Shown: piece after piece, positions 1-13,073 of the stretch
Layout: each line of letters opens with the position of its first letter
Position numbering within the stretch: the first letter of the stretch is position 1
Origin: Tubulanus polymorphus
Lineage: Eukaryota; Nemertea; Palaeonemertea; Tubulaniformes; Tubulanidae
Assembly: GCF_964204645.1 (NCBI RefSeq)
Contig: NC_134025.1
Coordinates: 1,369,001 to 1,433,000 of the forward strand
Direction of reading: 5' to 3'
Length of the DNA: 64,000 nucleotides
Program-made: the position numbers and the translations under genes
The notes under the pieces: generated by a model
What the model was told of the DNA's origin: nothing
Seen by the model: the letters and a program-made list of their open reading frames with translations, nothing else
Databases searched by the model: none

Positions 1-1243
1 GAACCGAATTCAATTCTATTCAAACTCGAAAAATAGAAAAGATTTAAACGTTATTTGGCTGGAATTCTTTACATTTATTCAATTAATATACAAATTATGA
101 TTTGAATGGATGAATGAAGATTAACTCCCAGGATCGTATTAGAAAAAACTAAAACATTGTATGAAATATATGAGCCATGAGTGTTCTGTGTATATGGTAT
201 GTTCGGGCCGCAGAAGACTAATAGACTAATGTCTGCTCGATTTATACAATTCTACATAGTCTCTTCTGGGATGTGAGCTCCTCCATTTTCAAAGTCCGGT
301 GGTATTCCAGTTTGCCTTTAAGTTTCTAATCAAGCAAACACATGAAAAAATTGAATTAAACATCCATTTTTAATAGTGAAATCAGATATTTTCTTGTATG
401 CTGTCGGGATAGTTCCGTTTCAATTTTTACTACAAAAAAAACCAGGACTCTAAAATACTGCCTAAATAGAGTTTTATATATCTGAATAATCTGCATTCCA
501 CATTCTACTACTGACAATTACTCTATAGGCCTACGTAATTAATCTATTGATAAAATGATAATAATTTGTTCATCTTGCACAATCACGGTGTAATGCAGTA
601 AAGTTATTTATCATGTCAGAACACGTCGATTCTTGTGTGGGTTTTGACTCGATTGTGTCTGTGGATGTTTTTGATAATTCAGTTTCATCTGATAGGATGA
701 TATCGTCGACTGGTTGCGCAATCAATTGACTCATGTCTATCGGGTCATTCATTCTGTTGCGCCACTGCGTGTAATTACAAACTAGTAGCTGAAAAAACGA
801 AGTCGTGTGATGAGACGTTTTGCTGACACTGGAGACTAAATGGTTGCAGACTTATTGATCACAGTTGCTCATTCAGATAATGTGTTCGCTACTTGTTCTA
901 TACCTCAATGATGTTGACTAGACTTGTGTTCAATATGTCGTATTCTCATGGCATTCGTGACTTATTCGTATGACACAGTTTTTCATTAATGATCGAAGCA
1001 ACAGTTTATTTATTTCGATACTAGCAGCTCTATTCATTAACTATTCATTAACTATTGAACCGCTGGCGAAATGTAGCGGCTTCTCAAATTTTTTGCCCAG
1101 TTTTTATCAATGGTTCCCTAAAGACGTTCTGTTTTGTACATAATATTATGAATTCAAACCGTTCGGGAATTCGATGAATATGGTTACTTCCACTTCTATG
1201 AAAACTCATTTTTTTAATGAAAAGTTTCCGATGCTGTAAAGAC
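1..1243. other. Intergenic, no recognised gene
   Basis: AT-rich sequence with no exon I can assign to a family. The only protein-like stretch is a 60-codon frame on the minus strand at 570-752, listed separately. Confidence 0.5.
570..752 (-). CDS. Unrecognised short open frame, possible exon
   Basis: A 60-residue frame starting with ATG, rich in Asp, Glu, Ser and Thr, with no known motif, signal peptide or membrane segment. Its composition is protein-like. Frames of this length are expected by chance in AT-rich DNA, and I see no partner exon nearby. It could be an exon of a minus-strand gene extending left of the window. Function is unknown. Confidence 0.15.
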   Translation of the reverse strand: MNDPIDMSQLIAQPVDDIILSDETELSKTSTDTIESKPTQESTCSDMINNFTALHRDCAR

Positions 1244-1289
1244 GTGTGTTTCATGTTCGTGTGTTTCATGTTCGTGTGTTTCATGTTCG
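1244..1289. repeat. 15-bp tandem repeat, three units
   Basis: The unit TGTGTTTCATGTTCG is repeated three times head to tail. It lies just left of the larger 47-bp array. Confidence 0.85.
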
Positions 1290-1443
1290 AATGCACCACA
1301 CGTTATTTCTGAGAGGATTTCGATGTAGTTTCTACAGGTGTTTGTCGACATTTTATTATTCATTAAGAGTTTGATATAACAACCAGTTTCAAATCACCTG
1401 CCGGAACCAGATCCTGTGTTTCTAAACAGGGCGCTAGACAAGA

Positions 1444-1728
1444 TGGATCCAGTTCCATGTTAACTCAGAAACTTAGGATCCAGTTCCACAGTGTTGTGAG
1501 TGAAAGTTAACTCAGAAACTTAGGATCCAGTTCCACAGTGTTGTGAGTGAAAGTTAACTCAGAAACTTAGGATCCAGTTCCACAGTGTTGTGAGTGAAAG
1601 TTAACTCAGAAACTTAGGATCCAGTTCCACAGTGTTGTGAGTGAAAGTTAACTCAGAAACTTAGGATCCAGTTCCACAGTGTTGTGAGTGAAAGTTAACT
1701 CAGAAACTTAGGATCCAGTTCCACAGTT
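1444..1728. repeat. 47-bp minisatellite
   Basis: The motif GGATCCAGTTCCACAGT starts at 1476, 1523, 1570, 1617, 1664 and 1711, giving an exact 47-bp period; a shorter first unit starts at 1444. Units are nearly identical, so the array is young. The same core recurs as a single foldback copy at about 29.23 kb and in degenerate form at about 22.6 and 32.65 kb, so the array looks like an expansion of a dispersed repeat. Confidence 0.95.
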
Positions 1729-4378
1729 ATGAGACCAAGATCAGTGCAGGGGATTAAAAGCCTGTATCAAGTAGATTTTCAATAGGTCACTAAGGTCAGA
1801 AAAAGGGGGTTCGAACCCACTAAACCCTCTCTTGATCTGTCATTGTTATACTGCAATTACAGGACGATCATTTGACTATTTGAGGACCCAGAATTCTTGA
1901 AAATATTAAGTCATGATCAGTACATTTGATGAGGTTTTTAAGTTTTGCTGATTTGTGAATTGAGTGAATCCGCCTTCTATATCACAGTGACTGAGGGCTA
2001 AAAGTAAAAGGTTGTGCGTTGATTGATGAGGTGATATTTGTGAGGATTCTAGTGAAGTATTATGAATGTTACGGTGTATCACAAGGTGATTGTCTGTTTC
2101 CTGCCTGTTAATGACACAGTCGTGTGTTATAATTAGCGTTGAGTGAGAGACACATCCATTAACACCTCATTAACGACTCTTAAACTGAAATACACGATTC
2201 CCGACCAAACACATTTCAAACTCATTTCCTATAAATAACTGTTAAACCCTGTTATTACATGTTTTATAGATTGACGGTAGACAAATATTTTATCATTAGA
2301 CTCGGCGTTGATGTCGAGACCAATTTGATGAAATAACACCTTATAACTTACACGTTAAAAATACCCAATCTGATCAAAAATTAAAAAACACATCATTTCT
2401 GACTCTTTCTAGAGGCCATCTGTACGAAACATATCTTTTAAATTTTGATTGATAGATAAATTTTCTTTTCGTTTATTTGATTTTAATCTAGATGAGCTAC
2501 TTTTCATGACCGAATGTAAGGACTATTCTATCTGTATGAATTGCTGAACTACATTTTGTAATGTTTTCGACCCATTCCGTAGACAGCTCCTTGTAAAACT
2601 GCGTTCGATATTCTGAGAAAGTAGATTTGCATATAATCTGTGTTGATGAGAAAGGTAACTATGGAATTAAGGCGCGAAGCTTTGTTTTATGTTGTCATTA
2701 ATGACTGCATGTAGGCGTAGGTCTGTCTACTGCTGATAAATCACTGGTCAATGAATGCTGATTCTACTCAGAGCTTCTATCATAAGTGCATTTTCTCAAA
2801 TGGAGCGCAATAAGCTGAATTTCATCGCTTCGTCCTTCGGTGTATCAAACCAAACCAAAACTACTCGGCCATCTAATTGTGAATAATAGGGCTGCCTGGA
2901 TTCTGCGCCCCTTCGGTCCCGACCCTGCACCCCTTCAGCCTGGTCCTGCGCCCATTTCGATCTGCAACTCGCACCTCTTGGCCTGCGACCGATATCCTTC
3001 GAGACATTCAATACTTGATCAGCATTCTTCCAATTAATGATTGTTCACACTTCGCACTAAAAATGATGGATGTCTGACTGATTGAGCGCTTCTAGGATGA
3101 AGATTGATACTTGCTTGAGTTCAGTGGTTTTAAATGATTTTTTTTATCCGAGGGCTAAAGACGATAGGAGTCTCGAGCCTAATCATCAGACATAATGACT
3201 TCACTTTATTCGCGTGTATAAGCAGTAGATAGTGTTTCTAAGATCGCCGAAGTATTTGATATTCATCTCGTATAAAATGATAGGAATCTTTAGTAGTCGA
3301 ATACCAGACCAACAAACGGGACAACAACACAAGACATCCTGCATATACTGCCTATTAACACTGTCCTTATTAGGATACAGCTAATAAAACATGATCAATT
3401 AGAGTCAGAGTTTATCGACTGTTTCTGTGATAATGAGCAGCAATACACGACACACACAAACTGAACACAACATCTTCTCTACTTCTATACGCAATTTATC
3501 ACTTTATATTCAGGGGAAGATTTAGGGGTTGGTTTTAGGGGTCTGGGCCTCTACTCTCATTAACGTGGCTCTTTGTGAATACAGAAATTGTTTTAAGCTG
3601 CACATTTGACACGGATCTTCTTGGAAATTGCATTTTTGCGTATGTGTATTGTAAGAATTTGCAATGCGGAAGAGGAAGCCTATCGCGGAATGTCCATCTT
3701 TTTTTTATGCGGACCCACACTTTCTTATTATCTGTCCGAGGAAATGAACTAATTCCTGATAGGATTATAGTGTGTATAGTTAGTTATATATTGTAGTAAA
3801 GTATGAAATGATGTCAAGGGTTTCAATCTTCAGGTATTCCCTATCTATTACACTAGATTAGATATACCCGCTTACTACAATACACGTATTTGTTCAAAGA
3901 CTTCATAAAACTACCATTATTACATATGACCTGAAGATCTTACGAAATCGACGTGAAATTTTCTGAATTTTTCTCGTCTTACACGGCGTATCATTTTCAT
4001 ATAAATGCGTGGTGTTAGTTTTATTGCCCGAGAATGATTTTGAAGTTGTGTTCGGTATCTGAGAATGTAAGCGGGGAATGTAAGCTTAGATAACGGTCAT
4101 TATCCGTACAGATAAGTGTTGAATGATTCGTATAAACTCTGTATACATTTATGACCACTTTCTACGTGTAGTTTTATCACCTTTATCCACGAAGAGAAAA
4201 ATAACTCGTACATTTATTGATGCCTTATAAAAATTACATAAATATCGCTTGATATTTTCATCAATGAATAACATGATTTTAACGACGTAATATTTGCGTA
4301 TCAATAAAGTTATTCCGTATTTGAATTTGAATATACCAACGATTGAATGAATTGAATTGACTGTGATCAGTCTAGCTG
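1729..4378. other. Intergenic, nothing recognised
   Basis: No exon with homology could be supported. Short frames on both strands at about 2.8-3.0 and 3.5-3.8 kb overlap each other and have no recognisable protein character. A GTTCGAAC-centred palindrome near 1808 resembles a pol III B box but has no tRNA around it. Confidence 0.5.
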
Positions 4379-4717
4379 CATCCTCCCCCGGCAGGGATTC
4401 GAACCTGATGGCATCGAGATTGCCACGGCACGAAACCCTGCCATAATCGACCGTGTGCGCAGATACATGCGCAGTTCAGATGATGTGATTTTTAGCCAAT
4501 CAGAAATCCCGTTTTATTTTAGCCAGGGTTTTCCCATTTATAGTTCTTCCTTGAAATTTGCCTCAACGATTATACAACGAGCAATCTGATTGGTGCTGCC
4601 AGTTTTCGTTCGGAAAGCTGCGCATGTACCTGCGCACCCGGTCTACTGATGCAGGGGTTCGTGCGGTGGCTGAGTGTAGCGATGCCATCAGGTTCGAGTC
4701 CCTGCAGAGGGAGGATG
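4379..4717. mobile_element. tRNA-like foldback element, copy 1
   Basis: About 339 bp bounded by inverted ends: CATCCTCCCCCGGCAGGG on the left and the matching GGGAGGATG on the right. Each arm carries a B-box-like GGTTCGANTCC. The right arm also has a tRNA-Ser/Leu-like A box (GTGGCTGAGTG) about 25 bp upstream of it. The interior is unique AT-rich sequence without a transposase. Related copies lie at 22722-23056 and 35374-35695. It behaves like a MITE with tRNA-derived ends, or a SINE/MITE hybrid. Confidence 0.8.
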
Positions 4718-7700
4718 AACTAGCCGAATTGATGAGATAGTATTCCTACCCATCATCCACTCTCTCACACATTACTACTCCTTCAATTGCATTCTTGTTA
4801 CAGTTTTTACGGCATTATAAAAAATACTGCATTAAAATTCAGTCCTTCACCTTGAACTTGGAAGAAACTTTTTAAAGAAGATTGAAAAGGTTTCCGTGAG
4901 CTAATATTACTATAGTCATCTTCAGTCATGGCTTAGACTTAAGACCAGTCTAAGACCAACTTAGTTCTATAGCCAATCTAACAACTAAAGATCAGTCTTA
5001 AGATTTAAGACCACTTTTGGACTTAAGTCACGACTGTGCAACTGGCCCCATGAACTGAAAATGACTGTTAGGATATTAATCGAAATGACTAGAAAATAAA
5101 TAATTAATCAAAGGAAACATTTTTGTGGATCCACTTTTCTTTTCTGAGCGTCAGGATTTTCTATTTTCCGTGATCTTATGAAAGTGATTTCAATGTACAA
5201 TCAGTTCATTAATGATAATACGTGAACATCTTGTAACAGGAACTGATCATAGAACTAACTCTACAGAAGTTCAATCGTAGGAAACATGTTTGAAAGTTGT
5301 TAGGTACATCAGGATTAATGGCTTATTAGCTCTAGTAACAAATGTTTACAACTAAATGTTCCCTATACAGATCTTATAGTAACGGCTACATCAGTCCTCG
5401 TATTACTAACTACAAAACCGACTCAGATCAATCTTTTCTGGCATCAGTTTTTTTTCTATAATTGATGTATATATTATTCAATTGAGGATGTATGATGATT
5501 TGAATGATTCCCTCGAGATTTGAATATAGTTGTGTCTGTCACTGTCTGCGGAATTCAATACCATACATATTACGTATCTGTAGATGTAATTGTAGTTATT
5601 TCATTCTAACATAACAACCAAAGAATTATGTCATTCCAAAGCAAGGCCAAGTAGCCAGTTCCTGTATGATTACTTGTGTTATAGTTATGATAAGAATCAT
5701 ATATTTCCACGTGGGCTGAAATTGCACTGAAAAACCTTCGGCCAACTCAATGCCAAGGTCGCGACATCATGAGATCCATGAATTAAGGTGTTTATTAACA
5801 TGTCATTGTCGTTTAAGTCAAATCAATCTTGAGATACTAGATACAGTAAACTCTGCGCTTACCACGGAGCGGATTGCCTCTGATAATCACGGGCCTCGGA
5901 CTCGGCTGATTGCCTTGGATTATCAAAATTTTTCGTATAAAGATTCATGTAAAGGCTGAATCCCATCGTTGCTCGAACTGCCCCGGTATTTGAGTAACTC
6001 TGAGAGTATTCATCGGTCCTGCGAGATCTGAGCAAAGCAAGAGTCTACTATATTTCAATTCAATATCTATATCGAAGACTTAAAATTAAAAGTTTCCTGA
6101 AACCACGACGTTTCTGAACAACCATCATTGTTTTTTCATTGTGTATCAAAAAATTTCAATTCATATTTGGGCTTTTGATTTATATAGAATAGAAATAGAA
6201 TTCGAAGGGAGATTTGTTTGTTAGAAGCGTTTAAGAAATAGAATGAAAAACTGAATTATACAAACTTACAGGAGAAGTTGAAGAGTTAGTTATAGTAAGA
6301 AGCACCTGTGTTTGAGTATTGAATCTATGACATATCCCAGGTGAACAGTTTTACTGATAATCCAGATTCTTTAGGGTTATTCTATCAGGTTTTTTCTATC
6401 CACTGCTCGTGTGTTTTATTCTTAGCCGTTTCAATACTGTAAATAGCCAGGAAATATTGTCTTGATAGAAACCACTGACGAGAGTCGAGTTTTACTGAAT
6501 GAAACCACTTATATTTTACGATCAGATGACTCGTCGGTCAGTGCCCGGTCAGTGCCCGGTCAAACTGTCATCATTTTTCTTTAATAATCTCTCAATCAAT
6601 GATCCATGAATATTGATTTGTTATTGATGGTCATGTTATTGGATTAATATGATCAATTACATTCAATATTCTCTTCTAAGGGGTTTCTAAAAGGTGGAAA
6701 CGCGTCATTTCACCGACCCTGCTCAATACAAATATCATAAAATACAATAATCATTATTTGCATAGAACATCATAAACATGTAACAATACAATTAGTTGTA
6801 TAATACTCAGCCTATCCCGGGACAGTTCAAACACTTCAGATAACACTGTTAGTTCAGGCCCATACCTGACTACGGTCTTTAGAGGGAGTCCGAAAAAGTC
6901 ATGACGTCTTTAAATTTTTAATTTAATTTCTTGATGAATAAATTTCGTTTATAATCTTTAATTTTAATCTTATAATCTCCGGTGATTCTAGTATGAGGCA
7001 GGATTCCTACGTTATTTCAATAGTTTCTGATGTGTTATTTCTATGTAATTGTGATATTTTCTCAGACTGATTGTCGTCACCACTCAGCGTGTCTGATCAT
7101 CTGATTGTCTGTTTCGGTCGATATCTTACACTAAACCACGTTTAATCACGTCTATAATCCCTGCTATGTTATTGATTGCCATCCCTCGCCTGACTCGTCC
7201 CCTCAACCAATTCATCAATTGTTACTTTTTACTTAAAAGCATTTTGCTTCTCGGATTACATTTTTTTCTAGCCACAAACATGCAACTAAATGCTTCCATA
7301 CAACAGACTTGCGGTTAATGGTTTTATAATAAAATGTTTCAACATCTTTTAGACGCTTAAGGCGCGTGTAAATCTGCCTTGCGTCTTATTGCAACCCGAT
7401 TCTCTGCGACCACCATCATGATGCCGTGAGTCGCACGTGTTCTATTTTCTGCAACGAGATGAAATCGTCTCGCCAAGTCGCCGCGACTGATTTACCCTGC
7501 TCTTGCGACCAACAAGTCGCACACTCACAGATAATCGCATCTTATTCGACCTACACGGCCATTTGCGACCAGTTGCAAATGGCTGTGTCACGTTGCAAAC
7601 AGTCACAAGTCGACCGACGTTTGCCGTCAGATCTTGCATTGAATCTTGCATATGAATTGCTGAAATCAAAATGAAACGATCAAATCAATTTTTGTGTTAC

Positions 7701-8138
7701 AGCCCTCAGTAAGTAAACAGAATTTATGTATTGTGAAGTGAACTAGAAAATGAAAGGTGAAATCGAATGGGTTTTCGTCTGAAGTTTTTGCTTTGATCGA
7801 CTGCTGTGTGAGGTCCATTTCTTACTTTCGGTAAAAACGATTAATTAAATCAACACGACTTTATTTCATCCGGATATTCCAGGAGAATTTTTTTCATGAA
7901 AATTTACAATTTTTTTGTTGCTGTGAACGAATGTATTATAATTATATCAGGGATGATGCGTTACTGCGTAAAACTATAGTAATGTAATTTGTGTGTAGAA
8001 TGTTTGCTGATAAGAAAATCCCAGAGGAATAATTCTAACTATTAACACTTCATTATTATACACTGAAATACTAGTAACATAACAACATAGAATCATAGAG
8101 ACAACAAACCAACAGCAGAACAAACGAACCATCCTCTC
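4718..8138. other. Intergenic with dispersed repeats
   Basis: No recognised gene. At 4930-5045 there is a repeat-like stretch made of permutations of AGACTTAAGACCAGTC, with a relative near 31.66-31.76 kb. At 7365-7665 a GC-richer stretch full of TTGCGACC/GTCGCA motifs is open in two overlapping frames on opposite strands. Similar sequence occurs in the MOXD1-A intron near 40.65-40.80 kb, so it is a repeat and not a gene. Confidence 0.5.
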
Positions 8139-8574
8139 AGGTAGAACCGTACTCTCAGGTAGAACCCTCCTCTCACTGCACCTTCACCACCGGTAGAACC
8201 CTCCTCTCACTGCACCTGCACCACCGGTAGAACCATCCTCTCACTGCAGCTGCACCACCGGTAGAACCATCTCACTGCACCTGCACTGCTGGTAGAACTG
8301 TCCTCTCACCACACCTGCACCACCGGTAGAACCATCCCTGCACCTGCACCACCGGTAGAACCGTCCTCTCACCGCAGCTGCACCACCGGTAGAACCGTCC
8401 TCTCACCGTACCTGCACCACCGGTAGAACCGTCCTCTCACCGCACCTGCACCACTGGTAGAACCGTCCTCTCACCGCACCTGCACCACCAGTAGAACTGT
8501 CCTCTCACTGTTCCTGCACCACCGGTAGAACTGTCGTCTCAGGTAGAACCGTCCTTTCACCGCACCTGCACCAT
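8139..8574. repeat. 34-bp minisatellite
   Basis: About 13 imperfect units of GGTAGAACCGTCCTCTCACC plus GCACCTGCACCACC, period 34 bp. Some units are truncated and point variants are frequent. Confidence 0.9.
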
Positions 8575-11500
8575 TGTGTGATCTTAAATAAATAAATATC
8601 CATGATTGAGACAATCATTTCATGCAAAAGACTGACATTGATATTGTTCTATAGTGAAACTCAGTGTAAGTCACGTTGTAGTGGCGACGAGATCATTGTG
8701 TTTATAACTTATACTTATAGTAAATTGAATTGCAAATACAAATTCAGTGACGGCAACTTTACCAAGTTTGAATGTATTACAGACTCAGTGTATGTGTGAT
8801 AGCAATATTCTGACTGTTATCAGTTTGAGTTGTATAGGTTAAAAAATATCAAAGACACTGCCGATGACTTCTGTGCGGTTATTATCAATTATTCATTTGA
8901 TTACATTAGTTTGTACTTAGTCAACCCTGGTTCGATACATATTGACATCATTCACTTGTAGCAGCATCTAATCTTAATATGTGGACACCTGCAGTCAGGA
9001 CTCGGTGCCACCTCAGGCCTGTAACTTGGACCCCCTTCTGGCGTACATATCACCATTTTGCCAATTTGTGATCGTCCACACTTCACATGTGTTCAGTACT
9101 TTACCTGAGATATTCTTAATTCCTGAAAAACAAACTATAAACACCAGACATTAGACACTTTATCTGCACACTTTCAAAAACTGATCGTCCACACTACGTG
9201 GTTTAGATATCACTCTATCTGTGTTGTATTAATCAGATGATTTTCTCTTCTCAAACACTTACTAATAACGTTGTTTTTCAGTAAAAGTCAAGGATATGTT
9301 TTTAACTCCCACTTCACGTGTGGTTCATTATTATTTTCATTTGATCATTGCTGTAGTATTAGTAACTGGGGCTGTGTTAATGTTTGTTTTAGCTGTTTTA
9401 TCTGAGATCTAAAAACGAATGCTTATTATATCCATGAATTCATGTGGAGGGAACGTAATGATTAAACTGAAGGCTATTGAAGGTTTGAGGTGGCTTTAAG
9501 TTGGGTTTAAGTCTTGTGGTGCGATCGGTTGCCACTGGCTGTAACTAGACATATGAAGGTCAATTTGAAAGTCAACAATGGTATGTGACAAGTCTATCAT
9601 TCACAAGAGCAGCCAGTCGCATCACGGTCGGTTGCATCATGGTCAGTTATATCACGGTCGCGGTTGTATCACATCCCACGAGGTAGAACATTTGCAGCTT
9701 ATTCCAACAGGTGTCGCTGTCAGTCATAAGGGTGCGTTATGTTAGAGGTCACTAGTGTATATAGAGAATGGCATCAGTCGTAATGCTGACCTACTTACCG
9801 GTTTTATCATTGTATTTTGATATGATTTACCTGCGAGATTTTCAATGATAAGAATGAAATACTGTTAAAGGAATCCACACTGTGTGGCCACGGTGAATCG
9901 TTATAGGAATCCACACTGTGTGGCCACGGTGAATCGTTAAAGGAATCCACACTGTGTGGGCACACATATTGTAAACACATTCATTCAGTTGTAAGAATGA
10001 TAACACCCTTCGAAACCTGATTTTCTTCTAGATATTCCATTTATGAATGAGGAATGAGGAGCCCTTGCTGCACCAGATTTTTAGCCTCCATTATGAGAAA
10101 TTAGGTGAATAGTGTCTCTTAATGTACTGAGATTGATGTTAGCTTCCTTTTTATTCGCCACTCGTTGGATTTTGAGAAAATACTGGAGAGATTTAAATTG
10201 AATTTGAGAAGAAATCCGGCATAGATGTCCTAATGCATACTAGCGCTACCTGGTGGATCCTCGCTTGCTACAGTCGACTGCCAAGTCATCAGCAGATATA
10301 TATTTTTGTCGTCTAGTATCTGGTTGTATAGTTACTAACATTTTTTGAACCACCCCGTAGTAATGAGTTTTTGGACCACGTCGTACTAATGGGTCCACTG
10401 AAACCAATAGAACTAAAAGCTAATGGTCACATGATCTAGAAAATGATAGCCCGTTTTAGCTTATGATAAGATTAATGTATATTTTTTGTATTCAAACATA
10501 TGAGTTTGTAGAGATACTGCTGTAGTTCCTACAAGGAATTGCTTGTTAATTCAAAACATATTTTTATAAGCAGGAATGTGGAATATAAAAAAAACATAAA
10601 ATGTTTTTGCAATCGTAATTGTGCCATGTATGCGCGGTTTGTGTCTTATATTGATGAACTACTTTCTATGATGATTTTACCTTCAGCTCTATCTCTGTGA
10701 TCTGTTGCAATATTGTCGTGTTCTCATACGAACCATCGTCACAATTCAATAACTTCTGATTGGTTTTTATGTTCTGTTATATTCACCAGAAATGACTGTG
10801 TCTGTTTAAGGCTGTATTAAACGTTAGATCTAAATATTGAATTATTTTATGTATTAACGTCGTTTGATTCATATCTCTAGTCTGTTGTGATTGCTCTATA
10901 TATTTCTTATAACTGAACTTGAACTTGTTTTGAAAAAGAAATAAAAATATTCGTTCTACAAAGAGCGAATAATTCGACCTCGACGAATGTTTTCACCATT
11001 TTTCTACGACTTGCACTTTTATGAAGTCGATTTTGATAAGAGATATCGATCGGTAAGGGGAATTTATTCGCAGGGAACAATGAAATTATTTTTGTTCTTT
11101 TATCAAGTTATTTGAACTCTATACAAAAAACACATGTGCAAATCTTGTAATGAAATATTTATATTTGATGCTAAAAACATCCAATTTTGAACGCTGGGAG
11201 TTCGTTGAACGCAAACAAGTATTAGATTTATTTCACCATCGTGTGTGGTTTTTGTATCGTTATTCAGAAGCTCGAAGCTGCATTTTGTCCAGAAGAAATC
11301 CTATCTAAAATTCTACAAGTTTGTAATGAAAACACGTTTTATAGATATTTCTGGGTTCGTCATACTGGAAAGGTTAAAGACATCAGTAATTACTAATTGC
11401 AGGCTTAGAAAAGTTATGAAATTTAAAGTTTAGTGCGCGAAGCTATGGAATTTATGAAATGTGGTGTGGATGGTTTTTTCTTGTGGTTTTTATTGCGGTA

Positions 11501-11712
11501 GTACAAAGTGGCTGCTACCTTTTTACTGTATTATAATTTTTCGCTCATGATGTTTTGTTTGTTTATTATTTCATTCATCGTTGAAAAAAAGCATGGAAAC
11601 ATCTTTTACCGTTCCTCGTTTAGTAACTATGGAAATTGAAATATTTGACCATAAAAAGATATGGAAAATCAAAGGCTGCTGCAAAGAGTACTGACAGACG
11701 GTGAAACTTCTA
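8575..11712. other. Intergenic with small repeats
   Basis: No recognised gene. It contains a three-unit 36-bp repeat (9864-9961) and, at about 10170-10290, a member of a dispersed family marked by TGGTGGATCCTCGCTTGC and CACAGTC. Other members are at about 28955-29060, 40095-40200 and 46490-46600. Confidence 0.5.
9864..9961. repeat. 36-bp tandem repeat, three units
   Basis: GAATCCACACTGTGTGG begins at 9871, 9907 and 9943, an exact 36-bp period. The last unit is partial. Confidence 0.9.
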
Positions 11713-12006
11713 CAGAGAGGGGAGAGGGAGGGAGAGAGGAGAGAGGGAGTGAGAGAGAGAAGAGAGGGAGGGAGAGAGGAGAGAGGGAGGGAGGGAGAGA
11801 GAAGAGAGGGAAGAGAGAGGAAAGGGAGAGGAGAGAGGGAGGGAGGGAGAGAGAAGAGAGGGAAGAGGGAGAGAAGAGAGGGAAGAGGGAGGGAGAGAGG
11901 AGAGAGGGAGGGAGAGAGATGAGAGGGAAGAGGGAGGGAGGGAGGGAGGGGGAGGGAGGGAGGGAGAGGGGGAGGGAGGGAGAGGGGGAGGGAGGGAGAG
12001 GGAGAG
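11713..12006. repeat. Purine-rich GA/GGGA low-complexity block
   Basis: Almost 300 bases without pyrimidines, built from GAGAGG, GGGA and AGAGGGA units. Long frames in it encode only Arg/Glu/Gly or Ser/Leu/Pro runs and are not genes. Such a tract can form triplex DNA. Confidence 0.95.
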
Positions 12007-12452
12007 AAACAGTATGTTTGATGGATGTTGTGGAAGTTCTGAGACAAAACTAACACAATCATTGACATCACGTCTAGAGCTGGTTAGAGAAATGTGATTG
12101 GAATATTAAATGGCTCGGTGAGGCTGATTGTTTTACCTGGTTGTCGACTTACTGTCTGCAAACTTGCACACTGATTGAACCCTCGGGAAAACTACTGGTC
12201 AGTTGCAGATGACAGGATTAACTAATGTTGTAGTTCATTTACCTGAGTTTCACTGGCAGTACTGCGGTATCTCTAGGGTGTAGTTTCTCACACCCTCATC
12301 TCTATTCATCAGTCTCGTGTCTTTTTAAGGTTTGATCACTTTGACCGATGATGAAGGAAGGTGGTTCCACGGGTCTGGACACCGATCTTCTCGTTGAGGT
12401 TGAGGACACAGATTCAACACTGATTCTCTCAGATATTGCATTAATTCGTATA

Positions 12453-12720
12453 TAAGGGAAGGGAAGCCGGCTGTGGATGGGGACCTCACCTGTTAGGGAA
12501 GGGAAGCCCACTGTGGATGGGGACCTCACCTGTAAGGGAAGGGAAGCCCACTGTGGATGGGGACCTCACCTGTTAGGGAAGGGAAGCCCACTGTGGATGG
12601 GGACCTCACCTGTAAGGGAAGGGAAGCCCACTGTGGATGGGGACCTCACCTGTTAGGGAAGGGAAGCCCACTGTGGATGGGGACCTCACCTGTAAGGGAA
12701 GGGAAGCCCGCTGTGGATGG
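12453..12720. repeat. 40-bp minisatellite with alternating variants
   Basis: Seven units containing AGGGAAGGGAAGCCCACTGT, period 40 bp. Units alternate between GTTAGGG and GTAAGGG at the junction, so the real amplification unit is about 80 bp. Confidence 0.9.
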
Positions 12721-13073
12721 AGTGTGATGAAGTAATTTATGTCTCAGCAATGTGTAATTATGAACGGAAATCATATGAAGATGATTTATATCCAATGTTT
12801 CGAATCTAAAACTTGATAAAATCGTTTTATTCATCGTTGATAAATTTACAAGATCGTAAATAATGAAAAAGAGAAGTAAAGAAGAAGTGATAGAATATAT
12901 CTATAAAGTGACTGATGTGTCGAATGACAGGCAATTGTCAGCAGCATTTTTCAATACATCATCGTAATTGAAATTGAAGAATAACTGTTAAACTTTGTTA
13001 TAAAGTGTAGGTTGGTAAAGGCTAAGTATAGTTTTGCTGACGTTAGTGATACAGGTTGTTAGGTACTGTATAG

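Noticed and set aside
1244-1728. CRISPR-like array
   Set aside because: Units are contiguous tandem repeats without unique spacers, and the DNA is from an animal.
4640-4715. Possible functional tRNA gene
   Set aside because: A and B boxes are present, but no acceptor stem or anticodon arm can be folded, and all copies sit in a transposable element.
4558-4740. Open frame in the tRNA-like foldback element
   Set aside because: Covers the element's right arm; the same arm in copies 2 and 3 does not keep the frame.
7426-7674. Overlapping open frames on opposite strands
   Set aside because: The sequence is a dispersed TTGCGACC-rich repeat with a relative in a monooxygenase intron near 40.65 kb; no protein family is recognised.
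11571-12071. Frames of 73-166 codons on both strands in the purine-rich block
   Set aside because: They encode only Arg/Glu/Gly or Ser/Leu/Pro runs produced by the simple repeat.
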